From the NCBI GenBank assembly GCA_003255025.1, contig QANY01009007.1, forward strand, positions 310,001 through 374,000: a stretch of DNA of 64,000 bases. Direction: 5' to 3'. The DNA comes from Datisca glomerata (lineage: Eukaryota; Streptophyta; Magnoliopsida; Cucurbitales; Datiscaceae). A program made the translations under genes and the position numbers. The notes under the pieces are model-generated. The model was not told the DNA's origin. It was given only the letters and a program-made list of their open reading frames with translations, and made no database searches. Numbering within the stretch: the stretch's first letter is position 1; every line of letters begins with the position of its first letter. Shown here piece by piece: positions 13,901 to 25,340 of this stretch.

Positions 13901-14293
13901 CATAAAATGTTTTTGGAAACTCCCATCCAGCTTTACGCAATAATTCAAGCAACCCCGATAGTGTCTCATTACTCAATCATGAAGACACTTGAGGTGGTAA
14001 AGATGCACAATAAATAAGGGGTTTGAAAAACTTTTACATCCTGGATATAAATGTTTATTACTATCTCTAATTAAGTCAGAGAAATCATTCACCTCTGCGT
14101 GTTGAGCATCATTTAATTGATCATTCATATTATTAGCAGTTGGTTTTATTTGCAAATCATCTGTTGATCTCTCATTATCCACAACTCTGAATGCATCATG
14201 CAACAAGTCATGCATGTTGTCCTCACAAGCTTCATACACAAATGTATGGTTCACATTTCTTTCATTAATCTCTTCTCCATTTGAATTTTGCAA
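10979..14293 (-). pseudogene. TNP2-like CACTA transposase, decayed
   Basis: The gene reads right to left. The N-terminal piece (13973-14293) has NMHDLLHDAFRVV and LYPGCKSFSNPLFIVHLYHL, matching the TNP2 start (D.H.L..DAF, LYPGCK.FS.L.F...L.H.K). Near 12060-12130 a reading with KSHVRNKAHSEGSIA is the DUF4218 block. The C-terminal piece (10979-11329) has EPFIFTSQARLVYYIQD and WHVVVHTKPRDMFEM, the DUF4216 block (DEPFVLA.QA.QV.Y..D...WHVV...KPRD). All are separated by stops and frameshifts over 3.3 kb, so no intact transposase is encoded. The order of domains is complete, which indicates decay of a once full-length gene. Confidence 0.8.
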
Positions 14294-16425
14294 TATGGAT
14301 TCACCATGAAATAACGAACGTGTATAACCAATTCAAAACCCATTATACACCAAGTGCCCATGCACACTCTCCTTATTCATCCTCAGCGTATTCATACAAC
14401 GTTTACATGGACACAAAATCTTACCCTTTTACAGAAACTCTTTCGAAAGCAAAATTAAGAAAGTCATCAACTCCATTAAGGTTATCTTGACTAACTCGAG
14501 ATTTTCCAATCCAACTTTTTTCCATATTAGAATCAATCTGAACACATTATAATAGATAATTCAATACAATAAAATCAAACCCACAATGAAATCAGAGTCA
14601 CGAGTTGAGGTACAGAATATAGATAAACAAGTTGTAATCACTACAAGAATTAAATAAACTAAAAAATTAGGAAAATTACAATAAACGATTAACTAAACAA
14701 ATTAGCTACCAATATTCTAACTATGCTATTAAATTAGCTACCCATATTCTAAGTATTTGACTATTAAATTGAATAAACTAAAAATTAGGAAAATTATAAT
14801 AAACAATTAACTATATTCATAATTAGATTACAATAAACAAACTAACCATATTCTAACTTTGGCATAAATGAACCAAAAGCACCAATCAACATGTTGAGAA
14901 TTTTAAATAACATAGCTAAGTATAATGAATTAATATTAACAACTTTTCATAGTGCAAAGAGTATACACACAAGGTAGTATCTGTGAGTATGATCTTACTT
15001 TTATTTTCTTTGGAAATTTGGTATTAAAATTTGCAAGTGGGGGAATCAAACATTGCCTTCCGTTGATTGGTTCAATCTCAATGACAACTACGTCTATAGT
15101 ACTAGCAAGAGTCTTGACATCATTATTTGACTCATAAACAGACTGCCCACATACATACTTGATTATAAATCACCCTATGAAAATCTTTACTGTCATAGAT
15201 CAAATTATTTGTTATTAAAAACCTTCTATTGCTCATGTTTTCCTCATCCTTATCAATCACTAAACTTTCAATATCACACAACCAAGTGTATCATTTTGTG
15301 ATATAGTAATCATCATAGAATGTTTCTTTAAATGAGTTTGAGTTCCTATTTTATTCTTTATGTTCTCAATCATCATATTCTTCATCTCGTTCTACTAATC
15401 AACAGTCATGTTCTTTTCCCATACCAACTTTTCTGGTTAGTTAATGTCTAGTGGTACAAGCACATCATCTAACATTTTACCTGCATGTAGAACATTACTA
15501 ATATCATCATAATTCAATCACTTTATTTATCCAAATACCATACTCACTTCCTCTTCATCCCAATCAAAATCACACTCATCAAATAATACCTATGATAATC
15601 CTTCTATGTTTGTGCCGTTTTTTGATAGTTCAACATCAAACTCAAATACTTTTGTCCCATTACCACCTTTTTTTCTACAACATGTTCCGACTCACTAAAA
15701 TATAACTGAATCCAAAAATGGAATCTTCAAGCCCAAAACCTTTATTACTGACACAAGTGAGGTTCATATAGAACCCAAAAACTGAAAACCACTTTAGCCA
15801 ATTCTACATGGAAATCTGTCATGCTTGATGAGTTACATGCTTTTTATAGTGATGAGTTTCATATCTCTAGTAGTATGCATATCAGAAGAATTATACAAAG
15901 TATCATATAAGCCAGAACCAGAATCAAGAGTATTAGATATAATGTCCACTGCATAATGCAAATCAACTATAGATTCATATGAAGCAGGTTGCTCAGAATG
16001 CAAGACAAGAACATAATTTATATCAAAAGCAATAAGATTTCCAGTATGTACAGATGGAAAAGCTTGTTGCAGAGAGAGACATAGGGAGATTGAAGAGAGA
16101 GAGATAGAGGTGAGAATCGAGTATGTACCTGTAGATCGTGGAGGAGCTCACGGTGGGGGAGCTGGCGGTGGAGGTTCACGTCACCTGTTGTAGAGGGAGA
16201 GAGAGGGAAATCGTGCGGGTTTAAGCGAAAGGGAAAATTAGGAATTTAAAGGTTATTTAGTGACGGTTTTGAAACCGCCATCAAATGTTTTCAAACTGCC
16301 ACTAAATGTAAAGCATTTGGCGATAGTTTTTTAAAACCGCGCCAAAAGTTTTACGGTTTTTTACCAGCGGTTGGCATAACCGCCACGTAAAACCGCTAAG
16401 AAAAATTATTTTTCTTGTAGTGGAT

Positions 16426-16703
16426 GTACTGGTAATCATTGATAGATTAATCTTTGATCATACTTACCCCATGTTAACTCATGAATTATTTAGCATAAAT
16501 GAACAAAGTGAAAATAAAATAGTTAAAAGATGAATAGTGTTGGTTCCAGTTATGAAAAACAAAAAATGTTTGCAAATTACTAAAGAAAATAAGCACATAA
16601 AAAATATGAATAACTTGAAAATCAATTGAATTAATTCTTCCAAGATCCAATAATCAAATTTAAATTACAATTACAATATAATTCAAGAATATTTAAGTGA
16701 TGA
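16426..16703. other. Spacer between CACTA element and HHP stop codon
   Basis: AT-rich sequence, probably including the HHP 3' untranslated region on the minus strand. No clear polyadenylation signal could be assigned. Confidence 0.4.
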
Positions 16704-18814
16704 TCACTTGATAAAATTGTCACAACCAAAACTATCACGCCATTCCAACAACACAAGTGAGGCAGCATAATGAGCCAAGGCACCCATCACCACCAAGACA
16801 TGAAACAACTGATGACTATGTCCGGCCAAGTCGAACCACCCCGGTTTCAACCTCTCCGGGATCCGACTAACATAAAACCCCGTTCCCGTGAGGTAAAAAA
16901 CCGCCATGGCAGCCTCATAACCTAGAGTGATATTCCGTCTAGGGTTATTCCAGTTCACAATTATGGAATGTACGGCAGGGATGATGCCAAACAGCCCCAT
17001 AGACGCAAACAAAGCTGCTCGGAACGCTCGGAATTTCCCGGACGATAACGAAGGTGAAAGCAACGTTACGGTAGTGAAAATGCCCATAGCTGTTATCCCA
17101 GAAAGGTACACAACTTGCCAGAGTGGGTCACACTGGAAAATGTAGTAAATAGGAGGGAAGAATGAGGTTATGATCATTGTGGTTATTCCAACATAGTCTA
17201 TTCTTAGTAATAAGAGGCTTAAAGGGTGCGAATGACAAGAGAAGAGGTGGCAAATGCTGCTTGAGAGTAGGCAGAACATCGAACCGGCTAAGAATACGAA
17301 GAACGGCCACCGTTCTGCGACGTACATCGGCGACGACGAAGTATTAATATCCATTTCTGTTGAACTCATTTGCTTCAAATCCACAAGATTTGTTGTTCCC
17401 TGCAGGAATTAGTTTTGTATTGCTAGAATTAATTAACTAATTAATTAATCAAATGAGTAATTAATTAAGTCGTATGCATCCGTGTCTAGGAAAAATTGGC
17501 ATGCACCCAATATAATGTATTTCCGAATAAGAAAAATGTGTAAAAAAAAAGAATAAGAAACGAAAGTTAAATAGTTCTAATTCAGATCTATGTTTTTAAA
17601 GAAAAGAATTATCCTGAACACGTTTTAGACTTTGAAAAATCAAGCAAATTCATTGGCTCTGGATTTTGGTTCTGCAATATTAGAGTATAAAATTGTTTGA
17701 ATATTTTTTATACTAAAGAGAAAATAAAGAGTTAAGAAAAATAAAGAGGGGCCAAAACTTAAATTTCTTGATTAAAAACCTAATTAACCTTAATAAGATT
17801 TTTTTTTTCAAATCCAGAGGCGCTAGCGCGATCCTTGGCCGTACAAGCATGTGTTATCATGGATGAAGGATTTAGGATTCTTCTGTTTAGAAACACGAGA
17901 CAATCTATTAAAATGGGAACCCTTGCTCAAACATTAAAACAATTTTTTCCCGTACGGATCGAGCTCTTTAGGATGACAATTTGTTCTGACGCGTGATCGT
18001 GTATGGTAACATGGAAAATTAATTTACCTCAATGAAGTTTTTGATATGAACAGAAACATTTGTCTCTGCACTTACAAAAATAGACCTGAAATTTACTGAA
18101 TATTAGAACATCAACATTGAAATTTAATTTATAAATCCCAAAATAAAGTATTTAAAAATCCATCTAAATGTACCCTAATTAGACAACTACCAAGTTCTAT
18201 GTTTGTTTTATTTAATTTCATTTAATATTTCGCATAATTTTTCCAATTAGAGAGAAAAAAGACGAAATTTAGAAATCTAAAAGAATTTCCTCAAATAAGA
18301 ATGAAAAATAAAAAAGAAATGAACTAAGTAAACCTGGCAAATAATCCAAGTAGATCAGCTACTTGAGGAACTTGCATTAGATTGCCCACAGTCAGACCGA
18401 CAAACAAAATAAACCCCAAAAAATGCCTGCAAATAACCCAAAAACCCAATTAATAAAAGATTAAAACAAACATATAAATAAATAAATTGAAAGAAATTAT
18501 CTCCAATTAATAAAAAAATTCACATACGTCCAGACATTGAGTGTTTCATTATGCCAACGGAAAAGACTGAGGAGAGCTTCTTTCAAAGACCAATTTGATC
18601 TGTAATAGTTTAGAATAAACTCGTTGTCCTTCATGTAGTCTGGCAACTCCTTGTAGGAAATTAGTGGGTATTCCTTTTTCTTGTCGGTTTTGGTTTCTTT
18701 GGGGGAGGAGGAGTGGTGGATGCTGCGGCGGTGATTGTGGTGGTGCTCCATATTGTTCTTTCTGTTTCTCTTCTGGGTAGTTGTTGTGGCTGCTCCTCCG
18801 CCGTTGAAATTCAT
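16704..18814 (-). CDS. HHP: Heptahelical transmembrane protein (HHP, PAQR/ADIPOR family), 4 exons
   Basis: The exons are 18528-18814, 18334-18426, a 10-nt microexon at 18076-18085, and 16704-17399. Together they give 1086 nt, or 361 aa plus stop. Exon 1 encodes a His/Ser/Lys-rich cytosolic N-terminus, then KELPDYMKDNEFILNYYR and HNETLNVWT, a PAQR signature completed by H from exon 2 (NETLNVWTH). Exon 2 is the first membrane segment (FLGFILFVGLTVGNLMQVPQ). Exon 4 carries the remaining membrane segments with the family's zinc-site motifs SICHLF and GHSHQLFHV, and GNP-type loop NNPRRN. Plant HHPs resemble adiponectin/progestin receptors and have been linked to ABA, sugar and cold responses. Joining exons 2 and 4 directly is out of frame; the microexon, bordered by TTTCAG and GTAAGT, restores it (FARSIFGTTNLVDLKQ). 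An alternative acceptor inside exon 4 at 17364/17365 would also keep frame but deletes 15 residues relative to this model. Length fits the family. Confidence 0.88.
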
Positions 18815-19183
18815 TGGAGGGAGAGAGAAGAAGGGGGGGAGAGGATTGGGAAGAGAAAGTGATGGGAGGTAATGAAGGCTTAGCTTTTTATGGTTTGTTG
18901 GGATTAATAAATGCAGTCAGGACGATGCTCAGCATTAGCAACACCCAACTACTACATTTAAACTCTGTTTCTCTCTCTAGAATTAGCTGACATGAGGTGG
19001 TCTTACAGTTCTTTTAGTATACTATGATGGGCCATGCATGCAGCTGTTTGGTGAGCTGTCGTTGGTTTTGTTTGGTCAACGTGCAAAACTTTAATTCGGA
19101 TCACCATCTTCAAGAGAAAATCTCATATACTCGTGGAATACCGTGTTTAACTTTTTTTTCCTTCTCAAATTTCATTTTTTATC

Positions 19184-19233
<50 letters not shown>

Positions 19234-19837
19234 TTAAGACAAGTTATTATAAATTATGATGGAAGAGAAGAGAGAAGATGATAGATAAAGCAAAATACTA
19301 TTCTTTTATTCTCTATCATGTATTTTATATTCACAATATCATAATATCATATAATGATTCGTAACTTTTAAATATTATTATCGTATTTCACCAGTAGCTA
19401 TGATTTCGGTCATGTGGAAAATTTATTTTGAGTAGTTGTTATGATTTGTTACCATGCATGTTTTCAAAAATTGAATGATTTATTAAATTAGATTATTGGA
19501 ATTTAAATGGAATGATACTAAATCTTCTCTACCTTAGAAGGGATAAGTTTGATACATGAGATATCATGCAATATGTTGTCTAGCGGACATTGTGAATTAC
19601 ACTGTGTACACTTTAGAATATCATATACTTCAATTAGACTTTAAATTAAGTTTGCTGAAGCTATAATCATTTACAGTAAAAGTCGGATGTAGATTAATGA
19701 AGAAATCTCTTACTTACCTAATTATATATTTAGTATGATTATTTGAGAGGGAGAAAGTTGTAGCTAAGGTCGAAACTAGGTTAATGAAGAAATCTCTGGA
19801 GAAAGTTGTTTGTAAGAGAAAGTTTTTAAGTCTTCAT
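18815..19837. other. Upstream region of HHP and spacer
   Basis: Just upstream of the HHP start, 18815-18890 is GA-rich on the plus strand (CT-rich in the gene sense), typical of a plant 5' untranslated leader. The rest is AT-rich with a TA microsatellite. No other gene is supported. Confidence 0.4.
19189..19228. repeat. (AT)20 microsatellite
   Basis: Uninterrupted AT dinucleotides over 40 bp, about 375 bp upstream of the HHP start codon. Length at such loci usually varies between individuals, and assembly of the exact number may be unreliable. Confidence 0.95.
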
Positions 19838-20761
19838 TAGGACTGTAAGTCAAACCGCAAAAATCATCCAAACCAACTGAACCGAGTCCGAGTCGTATAT
19901 GTGTAAAAATAAATTACGTAATTTTAGTTTTTTTGTACTCTCATCACTTCCTTTTCTCTTTCATTATCATTTCAAAACCCTACTGTCGTATTTCACTACC
20001 CTCTCTTCATTTCTCTCTTACATTTTCATTTGAAATGTCAATCTTTTGTATTTGAAACCATAATCCTACCACCTTTCTCCACTCAGCCTCTCCCTTAATT
20101 TCCCTAATCCTGGTTGCTCCCCCCTCTAGACACAACAAAATCCTAGCTCTCTTAATAATCTTCAGAATCTGACCAAAAGAAAAGTGTCACTATTCCTTCA
20201 CCGTTCAACTTGGTCCCTCTATCGCTCATTCTCTCCCTCTCTCATCGTTCATTCTCTCTCCATCGTCTTCATTTTTTGGTACTTTGAATCAGAGTTCAAA
20301 CGCACGGAATTAGAGACTAATGCTTCTAGAGTGACCCTAGAAAGCTGGAAAGGTCCAAGTCATTAGGTTCTTCCTCTTCTTCCTTGTCATCTGGATCCTT
20401 GTATGTTTTCTCATTTTTTAAGGTGATCAGAGTTTATTTTGTTTCAATTGTTGTGCTGTAAGTATGATCTTGTTAGGGTTTAGTATGATTTTATTCGGAT
20501 TTGTTATGATATTGTTAGGTATTAGGTTGATCTTGTTAGGGTTTTGTCGAAGGGGAACTTGAATCTTAGTATTTTTGGACTATTTTAATTTTCCTACCTT
20601 TATTCTGTTTTTTTTTTCGGTTTGATATGTTTCGGTTCAGATTTTGTTGGTTTTCTTACAGTTCTATTCGGTACAGATTTTATTTGATATTCGGTTTGGT
20701 TTTTAATTGTGAAAAACCGCATGTACGGTTACAACACTAAATCGAAACATTTACACCTCTA
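19838..20761. mobile_element. Decayed hAT-like element B
   Basis: The left end TAGGACTGTAAGTCAAACCG and the inverted right end TAGAGGTGTAAATGTTTCG resemble the TAGGGGTGT ends of the element at 7047. The subterminal zones contain CCAAACCAACTGAACCGAG on the left and GGTTTGATATGTTTCGGTTC on the right, and the CT-rich interior is similar. No clear 8-bp target duplication remains, so the boundaries are approximate. An open frame at 20184 is within the CT-rich interior and is not a gene. Confidence 0.5.
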
Positions 20762-22449
20762 ACCTCGATGATGTATTTTGTTATGTTTCTCTCAATGAAA
20801 TGTAATGTATGTTAAAAAAAATACCGTTGCAATTTTGACTGTAAAATGTATTTTTTTTTCTTCTTTTTTTCCAAGATGAATAGGATTATATTGCATTAGG
20901 ATTGAGCTTTAGTTTAGGAGAATGAAATCTTCATGCATTAAATGACCACTTAAGCAGAAACTCTCGATATATTGACATTAAATAATTGCTCATTTAGCAT
21001 TTGACACATAATTTTTTCTATGCATATAAAACTCTCATTTTCCTATGTTTTGCTCACTTCTTTTATTTTTTGAGAATTTTCTACCACAACAATAATATAC
21101 TTTTCAAATTATATAAGCATGCACTTGGTATATGGTTTTAAAAGAGCATAATCCCATAACACCAAAACACCTTTAATTTAAACTAGAAAAGCACACTTGA
21201 ACAAAAGTATTTCCAAACACTCTACCATCACTTTAACAAAATGTTTAAGGAGTCTCAAAATCATATTTTTCAATCAACCATCTAAATGATTTCCATGGAT
21301 ATCAGTCGAAACACAATTTTTAGCATCCTTGTCAATATAAGAGGATCATGATAGCATGATTAATGATTTAGACTAATGATGTTCTCCTTCCATATTTCAT
21401 ATTTGCTCTGACCATGTTTCTAGATTAAAAATAATTGTTAAATAAATTAGTATTAATAAAAATGAAATAAAATTTTCAGATCTAACTTAATCTCCTCATA
21501 TTAACTCGAATTGTGACAGAATACGTTTGTTTCGGAAGCAAACGTTTCTTAGATTATATGAACAATATAATTGATGAAAACAAACATTTCTTAGATTATA
21601 TGAACAATATAATTGATGAAACTTCAGAGGAAAAAACAAAAATAATAAGTCAAAACCATTTCAAGCTAATAATTAATTAAACAAAATAGTCAATAATGGT
21701 AAGACGGTTGAACGTTGAACATATAAATAAGCAAAATTTTAGGTGGAGGGGAGCTCAGCTATTTTATGATTTTTATCCATTTGGTCTTCTGTTGGTTAGC
21801 CTAATTTATTTAACGAGAGGATCGGACTGGCCACCGTCACGGGCAACCATTCAGACCTAGGGACAGGATGCTGACCAACAGAGAAAGTTAATTGGAATAT
21901 TTTTTATTCTAAATTACAAATCACGTATTCTACTTTGAATAATTTGCAATTACATTTCATATATATAAAGCCTTTTTGTTAGTTTAGCCTGCTTTTAATT
22001 TACAGTTTTTTCAATTAAAACTTCACGGAAAATCGTAAAATTTATGTATCTTTACCGTTCGCATTGTAGTTAATTTCTTATCTATCGTATTGTCTTTCAT
22101 TCGACGAGATCATAAATTTGATGCGGCATTTCATGTATTGATTAAATAATCGTGGTTATGTCTATATAACTCACAGTTTCTTAATTCTCAATTATAAATT
22201 ACTAATTAAAAAGGACTTTAAATTAAGCATATTTGAAAAATAAATCAATGTTTTCTATCAGGAGAAGCCTCAGAAACTAGCATATTTTGTATAACTAACT
22301 AGTGCTTGATTATTTCTATCATAATGGTATAAAATATTCCGTCCAGCAATACTAAATACCATCAATCTTATTCCGTATTACTGATTTATCAATACATGCG
22401 ATTAGACTACATAAATGTTTAGTGTGAGACCACATAGAAACATTACAAC
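20762..22449. other. AT-rich spacer with a 42-bp tandem duplication at 21539-21620
   Basis: The block containing TTCTTAGATTATATGAACAA occurs twice with a 42-bp period (21539, 21581). I see no coding region, RNA gene or recognisable transposon in the rest. Confidence 0.6.
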
Positions 22450-22545
22450 TGATAATATAATGCTAATTGATAAGCCCTACAGTAAACTGTTTAATTATCA
22501 CGGTAGTGTAAACTCCCATACATTTGCTAATTGATAATGGTGATG

Positions 22546-23008
22546 TGAGCATTCTGACGTTATCCTAGAGTAACTTTTATCCGTTGAGTGACGACGACAC
22601 TTCCACTCGACATTAACGGACCACTAAGGTCGAATTTCATCCACGCTCAACAGGTGGGTCTTGCAGTCAAGCTCCCTTCTGCCTTTGCACTTGAGGTCTA
22701 ATCTTCGTCTTGCCTGAGGAAACCTTTACACGCCTTCGTTACCTTTTAGGAGGCCTACGCCCCATAGAAACTGTCTAATAAGACTGCTCCTTGGACCCTA
22801 GGTCCTGACACAAGGTTAAAATTCTAGCTTTCAAGAATGATATCTCAATTATGTCTCGGGCCTATCGGAGGGAGACCTTCTTTGCCTTCCTGCACAGGGA
22901 AGGCCCAAAGCAAATTCCAGGGAACAATTAAGCTTCATAGGGTCTTTCTGTTCAAGTGCAGGTAGTCGCATCTTCACAAACATGTCTATTTCACCAAGCC
23001 TCTCTACC
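22546..23008 (-). pseudogene. rrn23: Nuclear plastid insertion: 23S rRNA fragment, copy 1
   Basis: The minus-strand sense matches the plastid 23S rRNA 3' half. Landmarks are GGATAAAAGTTACTCTAGGA, the segment containing TGCAAGACCCACC, GTGCAAAGGCAGAAGGGAGC, TATGGGGCGTAGGCCTCC, and AATAGACATGTTTGTGAAGA. Substitutions are scattered and a piece near the CACCTAAGC region is deleted. It starts abruptly at both sides, has no rRNA operon neighbours and lies in AT-rich nuclear sequence, so it is an inserted fragment and not a working gene. Confidence 0.85.
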
Positions 23009-23367
23009 TAATAGTTTTCTATCTCATCCAATTTTTTTCTCTTTAGACAATGATTTCCTTTTTATCCAATTGTTCAAATAATTTAACCATCATTATACTT
23101 TATAAGTAAATTTAAAAATTAAAAATTTTGAACAAATTTCTTATTAGTTTCTATAATAATGCTCTAAAATCAGGTAAGAGAGGTATTGTGTAGCCATGTT
23201 AGGAATGAAGAAGAAGAGGCTGAGAAGTGTGCATGGTTTTTTCTACTGCAGTCTGCATGGTTCTTCATCACTGGCCATATCAGCATCTTCTCTCTCACTG
23301 ATAATATATTGCTAATTGATAATCCTTACAGTAAACTGTTTAATTATCACGGTAGTGTAAACTCGAA

Positions 23368-23768
23368 GGACCACTAAGGTCGACTTTCATCCGTGCTCAA
23401 GATGTGGGTCTTGCAGTCAAGATTCCTTCTGCCTTTGCACTTGAGATCCAATCTCCGTCTGGCCTGAGGAAACCTTTGCACGCCTTTGTTACCTTTTGGG
23501 GGCCTACACCCCATAGATATTGTCTAATAAGACTGCTCCTTGGCCCCTAGGTCCTGGCACAAGATTATAATTCTAGCTCATCAAGAGTGATATCTCAATG
23601 ATGTCTCGGGCCTGTCGGAGGGAGGCCTTCTTCGCCCTCCACCTAAGCAACACAGGAAAGGCCCAAAGCCAATCCTAGGGAACAGTGAAGCTTCATAGGA
23701 TCTTTCTATTCAGGTACAGGTAGTCGCATATCTTAATAGACATGTCTATTTCACCAAACCTCTCTACC
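23368..23768 (-). pseudogene. rrn23: Nuclear plastid insertion: 23S rRNA fragment, copy 2
   Basis: Second copy of the same plastid 23S rRNA fragment, produced by the 22450-24068 tandem duplication. It lacks the about 80-bp block at the start of copy 1 but keeps a segment (CCACCTAAGC area near 23640) that copy 1 has lost, so the original insertion was longer than either copy. Confidence 0.85.
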
Positions 23769-23956
23769 TAATAGTTTTCTATCTTGTTCATTTTTTTTCT
23801 CTTTCGACAACGATTTCCTTTTTATCCAATTGTTCAAATAATTTAATCCTCATTATACTTTATAAATAAAATTAAAAATTAAAAATTTTGAACAAATTTC
23901 TTATTAGTTTCTATTATAATGCTTTAAAATCGGGTAAGAGAGGTATTGTTTAGCCA

Positions 23957-24345
23957 TGTTATGAAGGAAGAAGAAGAGGCTGAGAAATGTGCATGATTTT
24001 TTCTACTGCAGTCTGCATGACATTGCATGGTTCTTCATCACTGGCCATCTTAGCATCTTTTCTCTCTCTTCACGTATGCTTGGCTAGTTCACCAAAGTCT
24101 TTATCTCATCATCACCATATTAGAAACCGTTACTCATTGATTTCTTTGTGCATCAATGAGAGGAGATGAAACTACACGTGTTGGCTATAATCATCTTCTC
24201 CAACTGATTGTCTTAGGTTAGTTAGTTGTAGTTAAAATCTCTTAGCTTATGCCATATATGTTGTTTCTATCTCAAGCTTGATAGTAATGAGAAGTAAGCA
24301 TTTACAATATTAGCTTTCTATATTCTTCTTCTTCTACTTTCCTTC
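23957..24345 (+). repeat. 5' LTR of outer copia element
   Basis: Starts TGTTATGAAGGAAGAAGAAG and matches the 3' LTR at 44701 along its length, including the segment CTGCAGTCTGCATG and the TATATGTTGTTTCTATCTC block near 24255. It ends just before the primer-binding site at 24347. The usual CA end is not preserved. Confidence 0.85.
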
Positions 24346-24374
24346 TTGGTATTAGAGCTAGAGTTTGAGCTTCA

Positions 24375-25340
24375 ATGGCTTCCCATGTTCATTCGTCTCA
24401 AAACAGAAACTATCCAAAAAGCTCCCAACGTCATAATATTAATTATAACCTCGTTGCCAACACTCTACGTGCAACCAAGTCAATCAAGCTTGATAGGGAT
24501 AACTATATACTGTGAAAATCCCAAGTAGTGCCAACAATTATTGGCCATGCGCACAAACTTCATTACGAATTCGGGTGTGAGACCCACTAGACTTTTGGAA
24601 GATGGATCAACTAATCCCAGATTATATGCAATGGTTGAGACATGACCAATTATTACTTAGCTGGTTGAGGTCCACGATGTATGATCGAGTGCTTGGATCA
24701 ATACTGCAGTTTGAGACATCGGGCAACCTCTGGTTTGGACTGGAAAGGACATTTGCTAGAAGGTCTTGAGCCAAACTCTTGGAATTGAAGAACTCTCTGT
24801 GCAAAACAACAAAGGAAGATAAGACCATATCATACTATTTTGATGCCATGAGAAGCATCATCAGTGACAACCTTTTAGCTGCAGGAGACCCAATCAATGA
24901 GTAGGACCTCATACCTCACATTCTCGATGAACTTGGATCAAAATCTGATCATGTTGTTGTAAACATAAAATCGAGGCCTGACAATCTCACCATTGAAGAG
25001 GTACAATATATTCTTTTAAAATACATGAAGCTAGGCCGCAGGAATTCATTACAGAAAAAGAAGTGAGCATGAGAGCAACATTTCACCTCTTGGAAAATAA
25101 AACAAGAAATAGAAATTTTATGTTAAGCCAACAAGGAAATCAACAATGGCCATCCCAGAACTACCAATATAGGGGTTATCATAATAGAGACCCAAACTCC
25201 CATAGAGAAGGCGAAAGAGGTAGAGGTGGTAGATTTAACAACAACAAAGTTGTCTGTCAAGTTTATAGTAAATAGGGACATACTGCTATAACATGCTGCT
25301 ATAGGTGTGAGAAGATCTACCAACAAACCACACCACCTCA
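24375..25340 (+). pseudogene. copia gag remnant (outer element)
   Basis: Begins ATGGCTTCCCATGTTCATTC and reads LVANTLRATKSIKLDRDNY, the copia gag start (L...N...W), before stops appear. A degenerate zinc-knuckle (CQVYSK, then GHTA, then CCYRCEK) lies at 25255-25315. Several frameshifts and stops make it non-coding. Confidence 0.7.

Larger units (their letters stand above)
8569..16422. mobile_element. CACTA (En/Spm) element, 7.85 kb, both ends and GAT target duplication
   Basis: The left end is CACGATAAGAAAAT (8569) and the right end, read inward on the minus strand, is CACTACAAGAAAAA (16422). They are inverted repeats with two mismatches near the tip. Both are flanked by GAT (8566-8568, 16423-16425), the 3-bp duplication typical of CACTA. 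Subterminal regions 8600-8940 and 16260-16410 carry GGCGGTTTT / AAAACCGCC units. Two decayed transposase genes lie on the minus strand (TNP2-like and Transposase_24-like). The stretch 14550-16250 holds no recognisable gene; its right part (16060-16220) is GA-rich and could be leader sequence. The right end is only 281 bp from the stop codon of the HHP gene. Confidence 0.88.
22450..24068. repeat. Large tandem duplication (about 849 + 770 bp)
   Basis: Unit 1 (22450-23298) and unit 2 (23299 to about 24068) both start TGATAATAT.TGCTAATTGA and run through plastid-like rRNA sequence, an AT-rich spacer, AGCCA, and the first about 100 bp of a copia LTR (TGTTA.GAA.GAAGAAGAGGC). Unit 2 continues into the full LTR; unit 1 stops inside it at CTCTCTCAC. 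Each unit has deletions the other lacks, so the duplication is not recent. Confidence 0.85.

Noticed and set aside
16927..17310. Open frames overlapping HHP exon 4 on both strands
   Set aside because: Shadow frames of the GC-richer HHP coding exon; they lack any domain.
19024..19281. 85-codon open frame upstream of HHP
   Set aside because: Its C-terminal half translates the AT microsatellite (IYIYIYI) and there is no domain.
22546..23768. Functional rRNA genes
   Set aside because: Only internal fragments of plastid 23S are present, with deletions and many substitutions and no operon context.
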